Assembly (NCBI RefSeq): GCF_010015445.1
Contig: NC_053123.1
Span: forward strand, 1,798,001-1,862,000
Origin: Perca fluviatilis
Lineage: Eukaryota; Chordata; Actinopteri; Perciformes; Percidae
DNA length: 64,000 nucleotides
Reading direction: 5' to 3'
The first letter of the stretch is position 1. Each line of letters starts with the position of its first letter. The position numbers and the translations under genes were made by a program. Positions 1 to 11,591 of this stretch are shown here, one piece after another. The notes below the pieces were generated by a model, which saw only the letters and a program-made list of their open reading frames with translations, made no database searches and was not told where the DNA came from.

Positions 1-590
1 TCGCAAGAGAATATTAGACTGAAACTATGAATGATTAATTTAGGGTGGGAGACAGAGAGAGCTCTCATCTGATGTCAATGGTTTTTATAATGGTCCTGTT
101 TTTCTAGTCTGACTGCTGTCAGCAATATTGCTACAGATTTTTGCAAATGCAACTCAAATGCCCCCCCTCCCCTCCTCTCTCTGACTTTATGTTATGATTG
201 GACCTGACAAGGAGGGAGTGCTTGCATTTTGGCAGGCAGAGTTTTGAGGCTGGAGTTATGGACATCGTTTATCTGACTCCACGGGCTGACCCCCTGTTTC
301 CTCTCTGGCCCTCTGATGCTGGGATGGGACTTCCTCAGCCAGCCTTATCAGTTAGAACCACAACACTGGAGCAGACCCACGACCAAGATCCTGAAAAAAA
401 AATACTACAGTTGTCGCCAAAGTATGTGAAGCTCCAGGGAGGTCTGTATGAGACATGTGTAGTTTAGTGTAGCCTGAGAAGCTTTGTGGCTGGGTGACAG
501 AAAAATACATTACTGGTGCTTTTGTATCAATCCAGGTAATTCGATGAATGGAAAAAATACATAAACTTTTATTATTATAACTATTATTAT
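1..590. other. no gene seen
   Basis: No splice-bounded or family-like reading frame is visible. The 89- and 131-residue open frames here match no protein I know and have no supporting sites. A short ATT-rich run lies at about 570-590. Confidence 0.5.
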
Positions 591-815
591 GTATCTCTCT
601 CCCAACCGGGCAAGGCAGATGGCCGCCAACCAAGAGCCAGGGTCTGTCCGAGGTTTCTGTCTGAAAGAAGTTTTTCCTCGCCGCTGTCGCATCAAATGCT
701 TGTAGGAATTGTTGGGTATCTGTAAATTGTGAGTGTGGTCTAGACATACTCTATCTGTAAAGTGTCCTGTGATAACTTATGTTATGATCTGACACTATAA
801 ATAAAATGTAATTAT
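591..815 (+). mobile_element. LINE 3' tail (L2/Rex1-like), partial
   Basis: The stretch has the wording of a common fish LINE 3' end: a GGCAGATGGCCGCC block, GGGTCTGTCCGAGGTTTCTG, GTTTTTCCTCGCC, TGTGGTCTAGACATACTC and a closing ATAAATAAAATGTAATT. No coding part is attached, as expected for a 5'-truncated insertion. The family is assigned from memory of fish repeats, so the clade is uncertain. Confidence 0.6.
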
Positions 816-855
816 TTTTCTGATTGCCCAGTCAGAAAAAGAATTACATTTTATT
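800..855. repeat. 24-bp inverted repeat (hairpin)
   Basis: Arms 800-823 and 832-855 are reverse complements with one mismatch in 24 and an 8-base spacer. The left arm is the AATAAAATGTAATT end of the LINE tail, so the right arm looks like the end of a second tail in opposite orientation, or a templated inversion at the integration end. Confidence 0.8.
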
Positions 856-1139
856 TGTGAGTACAAATACCTGTCTCAGGTTGCCAAGGTGGAACCTTGT
901 CAGGTAAGCCAATAGAGAAAGCCAATAGAGAACATGCAAAACAGATCATGTCTGTCTCCTGTAGTGAATATGACACTCCACAGAGAGTCTTCTTGATAAA
1001 GAGTCTACTTGGATCCACTTTGGGGATTATATATTCACACACAGATCCAAGATCTGCAACAACCCATTAGACAATGGGATTTGGACCAAACCCAACTCAG
1101 GTCCCAGGCCATGTCTCGGTTATTAGGAAGCAAGCAGTC

Positions 1140-1515
1140 TCGTTTTGCCAGAACTTCCTCCACAGCGCTGTGGAGGAAGGTCTGGCTAGTCCACACAGCA
1201 TTCCGGGATAGGAGAAAAACATGCTCTGGTTTATTGGCATTTCCTTAAACCAATCACAATTGTCATGGGCAGTGCTAAGCGCCAGACGAATTCCTGCTGC
1301 CGCTGCAAAATAGCCTCAGGAAGGAACTTGTTTTGGTGGAACATATGTACGTTCAAAAGTAGTTTTAGTCGTGCAACAGAAAACTCTGATTGGACAGATA
1401 GTCTAGCTAGCTGTCTGGATTTCCCCTGCAGAAACCTGAGGAGCAGTTAACCATAGTCCTCACAAATCCACCAGAGTTTAAAACGCCAACACAAAGAAAG
1501 AGGAAGGTAACTGTC
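1140..1515 (+). mobile_element. repeat family A, 3'-truncated copy
   Basis: The copy opens with the family's palindrome (CTTCCTCCACAGCGCTGTGG then AGGAAGGTCTGG). It continues through TTTATTGGCATTTCC, AACCAATCACAATTG, GTTTTGGTGGAAC, TTGGACAGATAGTCTAGC and GAGGAGCAGTTAACCATAGT. Other copies are at 22343, 23880, 30845, 57925 and 62942. This one stops near AGAGGAAGGTAAC, before the terminal part. It has no coding capacity. Confidence 0.85.
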
Positions 1516-2365
1516 TGAAAATATTCTCAAATATTTTCTGATTATTGGGACCCCATACATGCCTTGTATTTAATTGTTTTTACTCAAAATTAAATATATT
1601 ATAACAACAATATTGGAGGATGTTATTTTAGCAATGAGCCCTAATTATAAAACCTATTGAAAGCCAAATATATCCTCTAAGCAGATTTTTCATGTTAGTC
1701 ATGATTCTGCTGGCACATAACATAATACTCATATGAGTGCCAAGAATGAGTTCATTCAGAGGCATCTCAAATGTGCTACACATGGTTGTTATTCTGAGGT
1801 GATTTGTTTCACTGTGACAAATGCCTTCCTTGATCCTAGTCTTCACTCCACAACAAGACTCATTACACTTAATGAGCAATTTGCATCATTAGCTAGCTAA
1901 CTAGCCACCAAGCTAATTTATCAAAGCAACCAATGTTAATGTTAACATAGGAGTACAGGCTACAGTGTTCTAACTGCTTTTAAAATTAGATACTTTTTAT
2001 AGACAAAAGCAGCAGAGAGGAAAATGTTTGGGTTAAATGATTATTGTCAGCTATAAACAGATCTATATCTATATAATTGTGTTAAGGCATCCTTATTTGT
2101 ACATTTAGAAAGATAATTAGCACTTCACAAAAAGGAATGTATAAGAGAGAGCGAATGGACGCCTTTTTCGACGTTTCTTCAAAAGAATTTAATGTTTTTT
2201 TTGCCGCTTTTTTTCAATATATGCAGACATGTCCCAGGGCCTCCCTAGATAGTTGGAGATCTCAACCCCCCCAGTTGAACCCAAACTGTATGAACCACAT
2301 TAACTGCCACTTTATGGGACTGCAAAAATCGGGGTGGATGGTTGGATCCTAAAACACAGGGCTTT
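1516..2365. other. no gene or recognised repeat
   Basis: AT-rich sequence with short TAGC/TTAGCTAG runs near 1890-1920. No coding or repeat signal is recognised. Confidence 0.5.
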
Positions 2366-2645
2366 CAGAGTTTTATTTCCTGGAAGAAGTTTTTTCACTC
2401 AGGAAATTAGTGTTTGTGTCCCAGGAGTACTTCTTAAAGGGGAGCACTGTTTTAACCCAAACCACAATCATTTTTTCTAGTCTTGGTAACTAGTCAATTT
2501 GAGGTCTAAAATGAACTGTCGCAGCTGCATGACAGTCAACTTTTGTTGGCTAAACTTTATCGAATCAGCTAAACTTACGATGTCATACGAATTGACGTGC
2601 ATACGTTTTCGTACGATATCACTTTGGCAGGTGAGAGGTTGGACA
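2366..2645 (+). repeat. repeat family D, copy 1
   Basis: Shares an ordered set of blocks with 54890-55060: a 'caggaaat' block, a 'ttttaa(t/c)ccaaaccacaatc' block, then 'aactagtca' and a 'taaact(t)ta' block. It ends in a TACGAATTG / TTTTCGTACGATATC motif that resembles the CATACGATATTATAC end at 55390. Non-coding, class unknown. Confidence 0.5.
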
Positions 2646-2982
2646 AAAGTCAAGGGTTTGGAATATAAAGCCATTAGAAAACACCCAACACACACAAATG
2701 ACTTCAGGCTTCTGGAGTTGATGGCTGGAGCTGTATTATTCTTCGCTCCATTTGAATAAACAGTGCAGCTCGGGGCCTGGCTGTGTTGATTCTAGAGGAG
2801 AGATAAGCAGGGTAAATAAAGCTGAACTCGGACTGGAACAGGTTTCCTCTCATTGCTGCTAAACCGTTTTATTGTTTAAATGCCTCCAGATGGGAGTTAA
2901 AGAAGCACCGTTGAATCCCTTTCTCATGTTCTGTGAGACAAAAAAGACCCATTAGTGTGTGTTTAGACATAGAACGTGTTGA

Positions 2983-2983
<1 letters not shown>

Positions 2984-3044
<61 letters not shown>
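2984..3044 (+). repeat. (TG)n microsatellite
   Basis: An uninterrupted dinucleotide run of about 61 bases. Open frames through it translate as Val-Cys or Thr-His repeats and are not genes. Confidence 0.98.
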
Positions 3045-3048
<4 letters not shown>

Positions 3049-3314
3049 CCAGTGGTGGGTCAATCGGCTTCTTTAATGCATCCCAGCTTGTGAGCCCCTG
3101 TAGTTTGCATGTCATGTATAAGACTGATGACGCACAATCACAATGGACGATTCATCACCGCGTTGGCTGGGAGTTTTCTGGGGGAGCGATGGGTGTGATG
3201 ACTTATCTGGGGCAAACACCTTGCAACAAGTACCGCATAACTTACCAGTGAGTGATAGTTTTTAGGAAAATGACACTCCCGAGAGACTAAAGACACATCT
3301 TTTATGAAAAAAGT

Positions 3315-3680
3315 ATAGATGGTGCAATACAATTTTTGGCTTTCCAATACTGATTCCGATAACTGAACTTTGGCCCATACCGGGTACCGATCCGGTACCA
3401 GTGTGTCATATATTTTCTTATGTTTTAACAGCTGTATACTACTATCCCTGTATGGATGTGATATGATTGCTCTCTTTGTTGTTCAGTCTGGCTCAGGTTA
3501 AACTATTTGTGAAACATGAACAAACACAATGAACGCTTTCTTTTATTTATAACGGAAAACCCCCATAAATAAACTACTTTAAAGTAGATTTTCTTCGGGG
3601 CTAAATTGGGTGGTATCGGAGTGCATAAGTCATTTCCGATACCGATACCAACATTTTAGGCAGAATCGCAGGCCTTTCCC
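3315..3680. mobile_element. non-autonomous DNA element fragment (GGTACCGATCC type)
   Basis: Two halves mirror each other: 'ccaatactgattccgata' with GGGTACCGATCCGGTACC at 3340-3400, and 'ggtatcggagtgcataagtc' with CCGATACCGATACC at 3610-3655. This arrangement of inverted 'ggtatcgg' words is common in fish MITEs. The exact ends were not found. Confidence 0.4.
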
Positions 3681-3689
3681 CCGGAACAT

Positions 3690-4355
3690 CTCTAAAAGAA
3701 AGTCAAGATGACGCACCGTGACAAAGTGATGTGGTGTTAAGTGAAAGATGAGTTACTGTATGTTTCTCCAGCTCCAGCAGATAGATTGGGCCGAGGCCAC
3801 TTCTTCTCCTTGGTTTCCCCCTCGGTTTCCCTCTGACTGACGTTTATGGTGATGGAAGGCTCGGATCTCCTAAACGGCAGCTCGTTATTCCATTAAAGGT
3901 ACCTTCCTAACGACTCGCAGGAAGCAAAACTGATGACAAGGTAAAATAGATTAATTAAGGTACCTTGGCATGGAAGCAGCCACTTAATCACAGATAGCGC
4001 TTGTCACGGGGATTTAGGATCTGATTGACTTCAACAGATTACGCCTCTCTTCATTTTCTGCCTTTGTGCGATGGAAAATTAATTGTCAGTGACATTTGGT
4101 TGTAATCCCCCCCTTTCCTTCCCGCCACTACCACTCTATCTCTATTTCCTCAATTAATTATTGGCGCTCTTTTATATGCTCGTTCCAAAAGAGTTTTCTT
4201 TTGGAGATACACAAGAGGCAGAATCATTTCGTCGACCGCTGAAGACAACATCCGCTTTTTGATTGAGTCTAGGCAATCTAATCATCAGCTGTCGCCGAGG
4301 CGATACTCGCCTCTCATACTGAGACTGCTGTGTCAGTGTTATTACCCATCGCCCT
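3690..4355. other. no gene seen
   Basis: Unique-looking sequence with one local duplication of 'aggtacctt' (3897 and 3958). No coding signal. Confidence 0.5.
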
Positions 4356-4360
4356 GCTGA

Positions 4361-4457
4361 CACACACACACACACACATACACATGCACACACACACACA
4401 CACACACAAGCACACGCATGCACATACGCACACACCCACACACACCCACACAAACAG
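4361..4457. repeat. interrupted (CA)n microsatellite
   Basis: A CA run with CATA, CATG, GCATG and ACCC interruptions. The two open frames over it are translations of the repeat. Confidence 0.97.
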
Positions 4458-4559
4458 AGACACAAACACACTGTCTGAGTGACAAAGAGGGGGGAATAGT
4501 CCGGTCCACCTTGACTCGTCAGTCATCTTTGGCATTGACAGCTTGTTTCACTGAACCGC

Positions 4560-4803
4560 AGATGAGAGGAGAGGAGGAATGAAGAGAAAAAATAGATGAC
4601 AGGAAGAGAGAGGAGAGGAAGGATGAGGAAAGGAGAGAAAAAAGAGAAGAGGAAAGAAGAGAAGGGATGAATGAGTGAATGAGAGGTAAATAAGAAGTGA
4701 GGGAGGAGTGCCCGGAGAAAAAGAAAAAGATAGAGTGAAAGGGAAGTTAAGAAAGAAGGGTAAAAGGAGGAAAATTAAGGTACTTTGGTGCCTGAGAAGA
4801 GAA

Positions 4804-4849
<46 letters not shown>

Positions 4850-4995
4850 AAGGGAGGGAGAAAGAGGAGTAAAAAAGATGAATGAAGAGAGATCAGGATG
4901 GAGAGAATGATGTCAGTGAGTATAATGCGCAAGGGAGAGAGAAAATGGAGGGAATAATCATGGGATACAGAATGCAGGCAGGGTGAGAGAGGAGA
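4560..4995 (+). repeat. long polypurine (GA-rich) tract with (AG)n core
   Basis: For about 435 bases the + strand is overwhelmingly A and G, with a perfect (AG)n run at about 4807-4844. CA and GT arrays lie on either side (4361, 5029, 5205). The antisense frame rich in Leu and Ser is a consequence of the strand bias. Confidence 0.9.
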
Positions 4996-5028
4996 TGGCA
5001 TTGTAGCATGATGAAACTGAGGTCAAAT

Positions 5029-5091
5029 GTGTGTTTGTGTGTGTGTGTGTGAGTGTGTGTGTGTGTGTGTTTGTTTGTGTGTGTGTGTGTT
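5029..5091 (+). repeat. (TG)n microsatellite, interrupted
   Basis: A GT run with TTTG and GAG interruptions, 110 bases before a CA run of opposite sense. Confidence 0.95.
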
Positions 5092-5203
5092 GCTTACTGT
5101 GTCAAATTAAACCACAGCGGCAAAGAGAGACATTTCATTTCCCAGATATGATTGATGGATAATGTGTGTGTCCCAGAGAGGTGTCAGATGGCCTGTCCTG
5201 ACT

Positions 5204-5204
<1 letters not shown>

Positions 5205-5281
<77 letters not shown>
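5205..5281 (+). repeat. (CA)n microsatellite
   Basis: About 77 bases of CA with a single CGC interruption near 5241. The antisense frames crossing it are repeat translations. Confidence 0.98.
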
Positions 5282-5284
<3 letters not shown>

Positions 5285-5289
5285 TTCGG

Positions 5290-6780
5290 CACTTGCATTG
5301 ACAGGCAAATAGTGAAACAACTGAACTCAAACTATACATGAAAATAAACTTAAATGCCCCCTCCAGACACATTTTAGATTATGTAAATATACTCTGCTAT
5401 CATTTCTATTTTGTTTTTCCTCACATAAACATATTTTTTTTTTAATTCTGAAAAGGGGCTGGAAGCACATCTACTCTTTCTCCCTCATTGAGAAATTGTG
5501 GATCTGGACTCGCGCCCCACCCACCACTGCTAATTGTGCTAGGCTGATGGCTGATGGCTAGAAACAGCGGAGGCATTCAGCCATACATGTTTGAGCCTCA
5601 TGCCGACTTTAGTTTAGTTTAGTTTAATTGTTTCACAGAACATAAAAATCTAATTACATTGAAAAAATACAAAAATACATGCGAGTGTGTGGTAGAAACC
5701 TGTATAACGGCTTATATAAAATCCACAACCAAAGTACTTGTAGACATCCAAAATCAGAAATGACATTTTTAGTGTTAGTGTGCAAATAAATTCATAAAAA
5801 TGTAATAAAAAGAAATACATCCAGCATCCATTTCTCGGTCATCCCGCAGTAATCACCTCTCTGACTCTGACACCTGAGACCACCAGAGTTTCGCCGGGGC
5901 TGAAAGTCCTAAGTCACCCCTGGAGGAACAGACATGTTTGCTGCCTTCTCCGGGAGATTACCAGGGGATTGTTTGGCAAACAGTGGGCTCGGCGAACGCT
6001 GTGTATTTTCTTTATGTTCTGTGTAAATGCATTTTGCAGTTCGAGGGTTTAACGGAAAAGCACTTGTTTATGTGTGTGGGTAACGGTGACACGGGGGAAT
6101 GCTAATAATCTGGATATTTAGTCTATTTCCTGACATACAATACTGTCCAGGCGTATTTGTGAGAAACTAAACGCGGAACATGAGGAATGATTGGGATCCG
6201 TCTTTTTTTTAAACTTCCATTTGGCCTCTGTGGCGCACAGAGAAGCAAAAAGAAAATGCAGACTGAAACGGAGAAGGCGCGAGAAAGACGACTCTGAAAA
6301 AGAAGCCTGGGAAAAAGGAGCACATGAGTCAAAGGAAGGGGGGGGGGGGAATACTGATCCATCTGCAGCCTCCAGAGTCCAGGTTATGGTGCTGACACGC
6401 TCAGAGCTGTGATGCCTCCTCCCAGCGTGGGCCGTGCCCTCCGGTGCTCTGCAGCTCAGCTTTAGCGTGTCACTGTGATATATGTGCAGGCGGTGAGGCC
6501 GCTCGGCATTAGCTCTGATTATCCCCCTCACTGCATGGAGGGAAACGACCTCTCACCTCAGCGCTGCCAGGAAGCCTATTGGACGAGCCATCTGTCCATT
6601 TATTGTCATTAAAAAGTTGAACTGGAGAGTCAGGTTTTCCTACTGGTCTGGCCCTGCAGTCTCTGACGAGCTCCTGTGTGCATCATCATCATCCCTATCA
6701 AGGTTTTTTATTTAGAGTGCTACGTTGCAGTATTGTAGTACTGGTACTATTATTGTTCTCTGCCCTATGTAGTATGTCAG
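5290..6780. other. no gene seen
   Basis: Mixed sequence with a run of nine G at about 6340. The open frames at 6118-6531 overlap on both strands and look like chance. Nothing family-like is recognised. Confidence 0.5.
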
Positions 6781-6782
6781 TC

Positions 6783-7076
6783 CAACACATTATCACTCTC
6801 CCATCGCGTAAAATACGGACGGTAGGTCATGTGTGTGTTAGCGTTCGTTATTCACGCTGAAAGTCTCCTTTAGCTTCGGGTATCTTGGCGTCCTTTGGCG
6901 TTTGTTATTCACGCTAAAAGTCTCCTTTTGCTTCGGGACTCTTGACTTCACTGTTGATACTCTGGGTCAAAAAAAAATTATGGGTGGGGTTATAAAATGT
7001 AGGCTTCTGTGGCACACGCTACAAGAATAGGACACTAACCCTGGACTCCTGGGTGAAGGTCCTGTATTGTTTGACG
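6783..7076 (-). mobile_element. repeat family B, partial copy
   Basis: Antisense to the full copy at 20345: it carries the TIR end (ACACATTATCACTCTCCCAT), 'gtaaaatacgga', GTTATTCACGC, GGGTGGGGTTATAAAATG and 'ctcctgggtgaaggtcctgt'. It has an internal duplication: the 'gttattcacgct...ctccttt...cttcgg' block occurs twice about 57 bases apart. The copy ends where the (AT)n run begins. Confidence 0.75.
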
Positions 7077-7080
7077 GCAC

Positions 7081-7082
<2 letters not shown>

Positions 7083-7138
<56 letters not shown>
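7083..7138. repeat. (AT)n microsatellite
   Basis: A perfect AT run of about 56 bases abutting the end of the family B copy. Confidence 0.98.
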
Positions 7139-7139
<1 letters not shown>

Positions 7140-7140
<1 letters not shown>

Positions 7141-8219
7141 GAATATCTCCCGTTAGCAGAAGTTATCAGTATTCATTGTAGGTAATATATTTTGTCAGTT
7201 GTACATAACGGGCCATCAGGGTGAGGTAGGCCTTGCATTGTTTATGTGGATTTCCGGTTGCTAAAGCATAAAGCAGACAGCATGCTGATTTTATAATGGT
7301 CTGAAGGTTGACTGGCTGTGTTCACCTAAAAAACGCCTGTCTTCTCCACACAAAGGGGCAATTGTTCTCTACATAGTGAGAGAGTCTCGGGGATGGAGGG
7401 CGCATGTTGAAGAGAAACCAGAAAGAATGGGATACTGTGAATGTTAAGGTTTCAGTGAAGGCACTTCCTGATCAAGTGGACATATGATATGCTCCTCCAA
7501 GCTTGAATAAGTGCTATGCTGTATCAGAGCTACCCAAAGTGGCAATCCAGTTCCTTACAAACTGACGCACTGCTGCTTCAAAATGAAATTGTCATTTCTA
7601 ACAAAATGTTTGTTACGATTAACACTTGAAATGATAAAGGGACTTGCAGATTACAAGGTAGTTCAAAATGTAAACCATACCATTGACTACATTTAGTTGT
7701 CAGTGAGCCAACTCACTTGCGGCTCTTTACTCCGTCCTGCTGTCTTTACATGGGTTTGTTTTTGCCGGAGAGGCTTGTGTCTCTGAAGCATTAAATTCAC
7801 ATCTGAATGCATATAAAAGCCTATATTAATGGAGAATTTACATAATGTGTATTTGATGATGCACTTAATGACATAATGTAAAAAAATTTGCTTGCATGTG
7901 TATATAAGCTGGCTTCACAAAGGTGTACAAATAGAGCCGATAGACCCGTACTGTACAGGACAAAAACATCTGCTAATATCATTGTCTGTATAAAAACCAA
8001 ACCAATGGGATTAAAGCAGAAGGTCTTTGCATGGGTCATTTACTCCATCTGTTTGTTATTGGCCGCTTACGTACATTTCCAATAGAAGCAAGAGAGAGGG
8101 GTCGACATGTTCAAATGTGTAATAATCTGCTGCTGAAAACCCCTAATAAATGCACTACTTTCTTCTGTTTGAGGTATGTTTACTAAACATTTTCAGGAAA
8201 TGGCTCTGCCTTTTCAATA
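7140..8219. other. no gene seen
   Basis: Unique-looking sequence. Short chance frames only. Confidence 0.5.
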
Positions 8220-8319
8220 TACACTCAAAAAAATAACTCATTGGATGAACTCAATTAAATTGTGGGCAGGATTTCCATCCAATAAATATATGTAGCCCCA
8301 ACTCAAACTAAGTAGATCC

Positions 8320-8465
8320 ATTTAACAGAATGTAAATCAGTTAGCCTAACTCATTTAGATCAAATAGATACAACAGAATATAAATGAGTGAGCCTACATT
8401 ATTTTTATCAAATAGATACAACAGTATGTCATTGAGTTAGCTTAATGAATTTTTATCAAATTCAG
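8320..8465. repeat. sub-terminal tandem repeats of the CACTC element
   Basis: About three degenerate units, each with 'tcaaatagatacaacag', a variable TATG/ATAAATG part, 'agttagc/gtgagcct' and 'atttttatcaaat'. They lie about 100 bases inside the left end. Sub-terminal repeat arrays are typical transposase-binding regions in CACTA-type elements; that role is inferred. Confidence 0.55.
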
Positions 8466-8687
8466 CTGAAATGAAATAATTACATTAGCTAAATGAAATT
8501 GATTTACATTTGTCCAACTCAAAATGTATATAATTATTGGAAAGGAAATTATTAAATATATAAATTTAATTAATTTGATCCCCCATTAACATTCACGAGA
8601 CAAACCTGATTGACGCTTTTTTATTGAAATAAATTAAGATTTGAACATCTTTTACTAAAGAGCCCCTCCACTCAAAAATGTTTTTGT

Positions 8688-8819
8688 GATGTAAAATAGA
8701 ATGAACTTTATTGATCCCTACAAGGGACATTCACATATTACCACAGCTCACGAAACATAGCTGCGATAATGTGAACTTCCCTTGTGTGGATCACTGAAGT
8801 GTCATCTATTCTACTTCGA
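8688..8819. repeat. short hairpin element
   Basis: Two arms of about 50 bases (near 8690-8742 and 8768-8819) are imperfect reverse complements: 'aatagaatgaactttattgatcc...aaggg...ttcacat' against 'atgtgaactt ccctt...ggatcactgaagtgtcatctattct'. The TTTATTGATCC word also occurs in other fish LINE/SINE ends (18860, 35515). Confidence 0.55.
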
Positions 8820-9397
8820 GTTTGAGACACAAAAGTCTGTTTTCACATTCATCTGCCAAAAATGGAAATTTTCTCCAAGCTCAGTGAAAATCCAGTTTTA
8901 AAGGGGCAGGCCTACTGGCATGATTTGTGATATCGCAACTAATTTGGAATTCAAGTCTGATCCAGTATTCAATTAATATTAATGTGATGTAGAAACTTGA
9001 AGCTGTAAAGTGCACATACACTGAACATGGGTGTGCAGTACTGCATGCATGTAACAGATGCAATAACATGTGCATGTTACTGCACCTCTGGACATCTTGC
9101 ATCCAGCAGGAAGACTTTATAAATGTGCAAATTCATAGATTTTGGAAATTCTAATGAGGTAGGAGTAAATTGCCCTTTAAAAGGTTTTACATGTGAAAAG
9201 TATACTTTTTCTGAATTAAAAAAAAATGAAATAAAAAACAAGGCAGAAATTATTGTTCCAAGCAAATTTGTATGCATCTTAATACTAATGTCTGGAGGGC
9301 ATCTTTAAACAAACAAAAATATCAACATATTCACTTTTTTACTAGATAAAACACAAGTATATAAATGTAAAATAATAAAAGCATGTCAATAAACTAT

Positions 9398-9465
9398 ACA
9401 TGTTGGCCCTTAATGCAATTCTCATTTTCCAGTTTGGCCCTTAGTGAAGTTGAGTTTGACACCCT
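9398..9465 (-). mobile_element. hAT-like end fragment (GTCAAACTC type)
   Basis: Reverse complemented it reads AGGGTGTCAAACTCAACTTC then 'actaagggccaaac'. The same wording is at 23763 on the + strand. This matches a widespread fish hAT-type end. Only one end is present. Confidence 0.45.
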
Positions 9466-9777
9466 GCGCGTAGCTGTATAGAATGCACTGGCAAAACTCT
9501 GTATTGGATAAGTATTGTAATTGCTTGCCTTGAACTACCATTGGTGATTGGTGTGTTATCATAGCTGGTAACAGAAAAAAATATTGTGGACCACTATTAA
9601 GACTAGCAAAAGAAAAAAAAAATAGAAAAAAAGATCACAAAACATTCACAATATTTTATAAAAGGAGGTAGAGTCAACAAATTATGATGGAGAGGTGAAA
9701 TGGCCAAACTTTCTGGGTGTAAACACTTGTCCAAGCCCAAGTAATCTCAGTCTTAAACCCTCCATCAAGGTAGATTG

Positions 9778-10103
9778 TCACGTGGTTTAGTTCTATGCAA
9801 ACAACTTGATTTTCAGCTGTTGTATCTTTGCATTCAGCTTGTGCCCATCCAAATTCATTATGATCTTCTGGAAAAACTTCAGGTGTATTTGAGGTTGTCT
9901 GGAAAACTCAGATCAAGGGCAAATGAGCCCAAAAAGCATGGACGCGCCCATGATGACACTGCCCAAGTTGCTCAGGACTTTGATGCCTTCAATCACAACA
10001 CAAATGTCCTCAGGCTCCTGATCCCCATCTCTCTTGGATCACATAAATCCCCGCGACTGTGGTTGCTAGAGTCCCTTTCTGCATCCTCAGTCGCAAGTGC
10101 CTG
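9778..10103 (-). pseudogene. terminal exon of decayed minus-strand gene (C-terminus of a teleost multicopy protein)
   Basis: The exon follows a good acceptor (CTGTTTGTGGTATTCAG, minus strand) and ends at a TAG near 9778. Reading needs frame changes. The first part reads AGIYVIQERWG. A second frame gives PEDICVVIEGIKVLSNLGSV then IMGASMLFGLI. After another shift it gives LKFFQKIIMNLDGHKLNAKI and QQLKIKLFA before the stop. A TGA interrupts the middle. This resembles the C-terminus of an abundant, uncharacterised fish protein group often labelled SAM-domain-containing protein 3-like; the match is from memory. No SAM or PB1 domain was found in the window, so this is a C-terminal relic. Confidence 0.55.
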
Positions 10104-10413
10104 AATACCACAAACAGAGAAAACACCACAAATAGGGGGACAGACACAGTGATGCAGGGCTCCACAGGCGATGGATAAAACACACACACACACAAATAAG
10201 AAATTAAACTTGAGAAGTGGACTTCATGCACAGTTCTCAACACAACCAAAAATACACTAATTGCTTGTGCGTATATCAAATTTCCCATCGCCTACAATAT
10301 TGTTGGTGGGAATGGTGCACCATAGGGCTTTGTCATTATAAATGAAGCGCCATGGAAGAAGTAAGAGGGAGTAACTGTTCAACACTACATGACAAACATA
10401 TTGATGAATTTAC

Positions 10414-10506
10414 CAGATATTCTTTGAAGAAGGTGTCTGGATCTTCATTGAGGTAGATGATGAGGCCTCTCAGGATACACTCCCTCCTGGTGTTGATGTT
10501 GTCACA
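10414..10506 (-). pseudogene. internal exon of the same minus-strand gene
   Basis: This 93-base exon is exactly 31 codons with no stop, bounded by an acceptor (TTTACCCCTGCTTCAG) and a donor (CTG|GTAAATTC). It reads CDNINTRRECILRGLIIYLN then EDPDTFFKEYL. The pattern Cys...RR...R-L-x-x-YLNEDP...KEY matches the segment upstream of the C-terminal part in the same fish protein group. The next exon in the direction of transcription is at 9778-10103. The intact frame here contrasts with the broken terminal exon. Confidence 0.6.
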
Positions 10507-10587
10507 CTGAAGCAGGGGTAAAAAAAAACAATTTAGTCAAATGTGGTTGTTACGGTGGCACCGGGAAGGAGCTGGTTGTCTAAAGAT

Positions 10588-11591
10588 CAGAGGCCTGTAC
10601 TACGGAAGCAGGATTTGGCGTTAACGAGCTAACTTAAGGCTCAACCCAGGATTTTCTGTACCGAAGGTGGATCAGTTGTTATCGGGTTCAATCGCCGTGG
10701 TAACTCATGCTGAACACCTAACCTAGTCAGGAGCAGGTTAAGTTGGAGATCAGAGATCAACCGGTGTAAAAGCACCGCCTACGACAATCAATAGGTCGAT
10801 TGATAACGGCGTCCGTTCTTTAAAGAAGATCAGGCGGAGCTCGGTGCAGAGAGAGGGGAGAGGGGGGGAGAGGGGGGGAGAGAGGGTGTGCTCATAAAAG
10901 TTAAAACATTGAGAGACCAACAACCCCGTTAACATGGGTATTTTTATGAAATATAGCCTATATATTTTAATGGGAGGGAATTACATATCAGCTTCTTGCG
11001 CCGCGGGTAGCCAATGTACACATCGGTTTGAATTATGTTTTTATATTTTTTATTTGCTCTCACGATCGCCTTCCCACTGCCAGGGTTGCAACTGAAATAA
11101 CAGGCTAAAGCAACAACAGTTTATGGAAAGCACAAGTGTAATTATGGTCAGATCTTCCTGACTGATGAGGAAGTGATATTAATAAGCGTTGTGATTTAAA
11201 CATCTACAGCGTCGGCTATTTATTTATTCTTTATACCTGCTTTCCTTCCTGTTTTAGGAAGCAGTGACTGTATGTGCGTTTTCCCTGTAAAACCGTGTCT
11301 GTGTTCTTCATATTTATGGAGAATTATATTATATTTTTATTTATATTTTCTTATATATAACATGCGGCTCTGGTAGATGTTTGCGCGATTGGTCGGTGTG
11401 CAAACACCGCCTCTCTTTATATGGCAGCGCGGTCCCGCTGGAATGGGAAACCCTGAGTTGACTGAACTAGTTGATAACCGGCGTCGTAGGGTACAGGTTA
11501 TGCAGGACCGCCGCGGTTGTTAGGTTTGGTGAAGCCGGATTACTGAAAGAGATCCAGGACAAGTTGATCTTGCCGTAGGTACAGGCCTCTG
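10588..11591. mobile_element. TIR element (CAGAGGCCTGTAC), about 1.0 kb
   Basis: The left end CAGAGGCCTGTACTACGG and the reverse-complemented right end CAGAGGCCTGTACCTACGG are near-perfect inverted repeats. Inside, 'gttgataaccggcgtcgtaggg' near the right mirrors 'ctacgacaatcaataggtcgattgataacggcgtcc' near the left. No transposase frame is present. It sits in an intron of the minus-strand gene, so it is a guest in the larger CACTC element. No clear target duplication was found. Confidence 0.7.
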
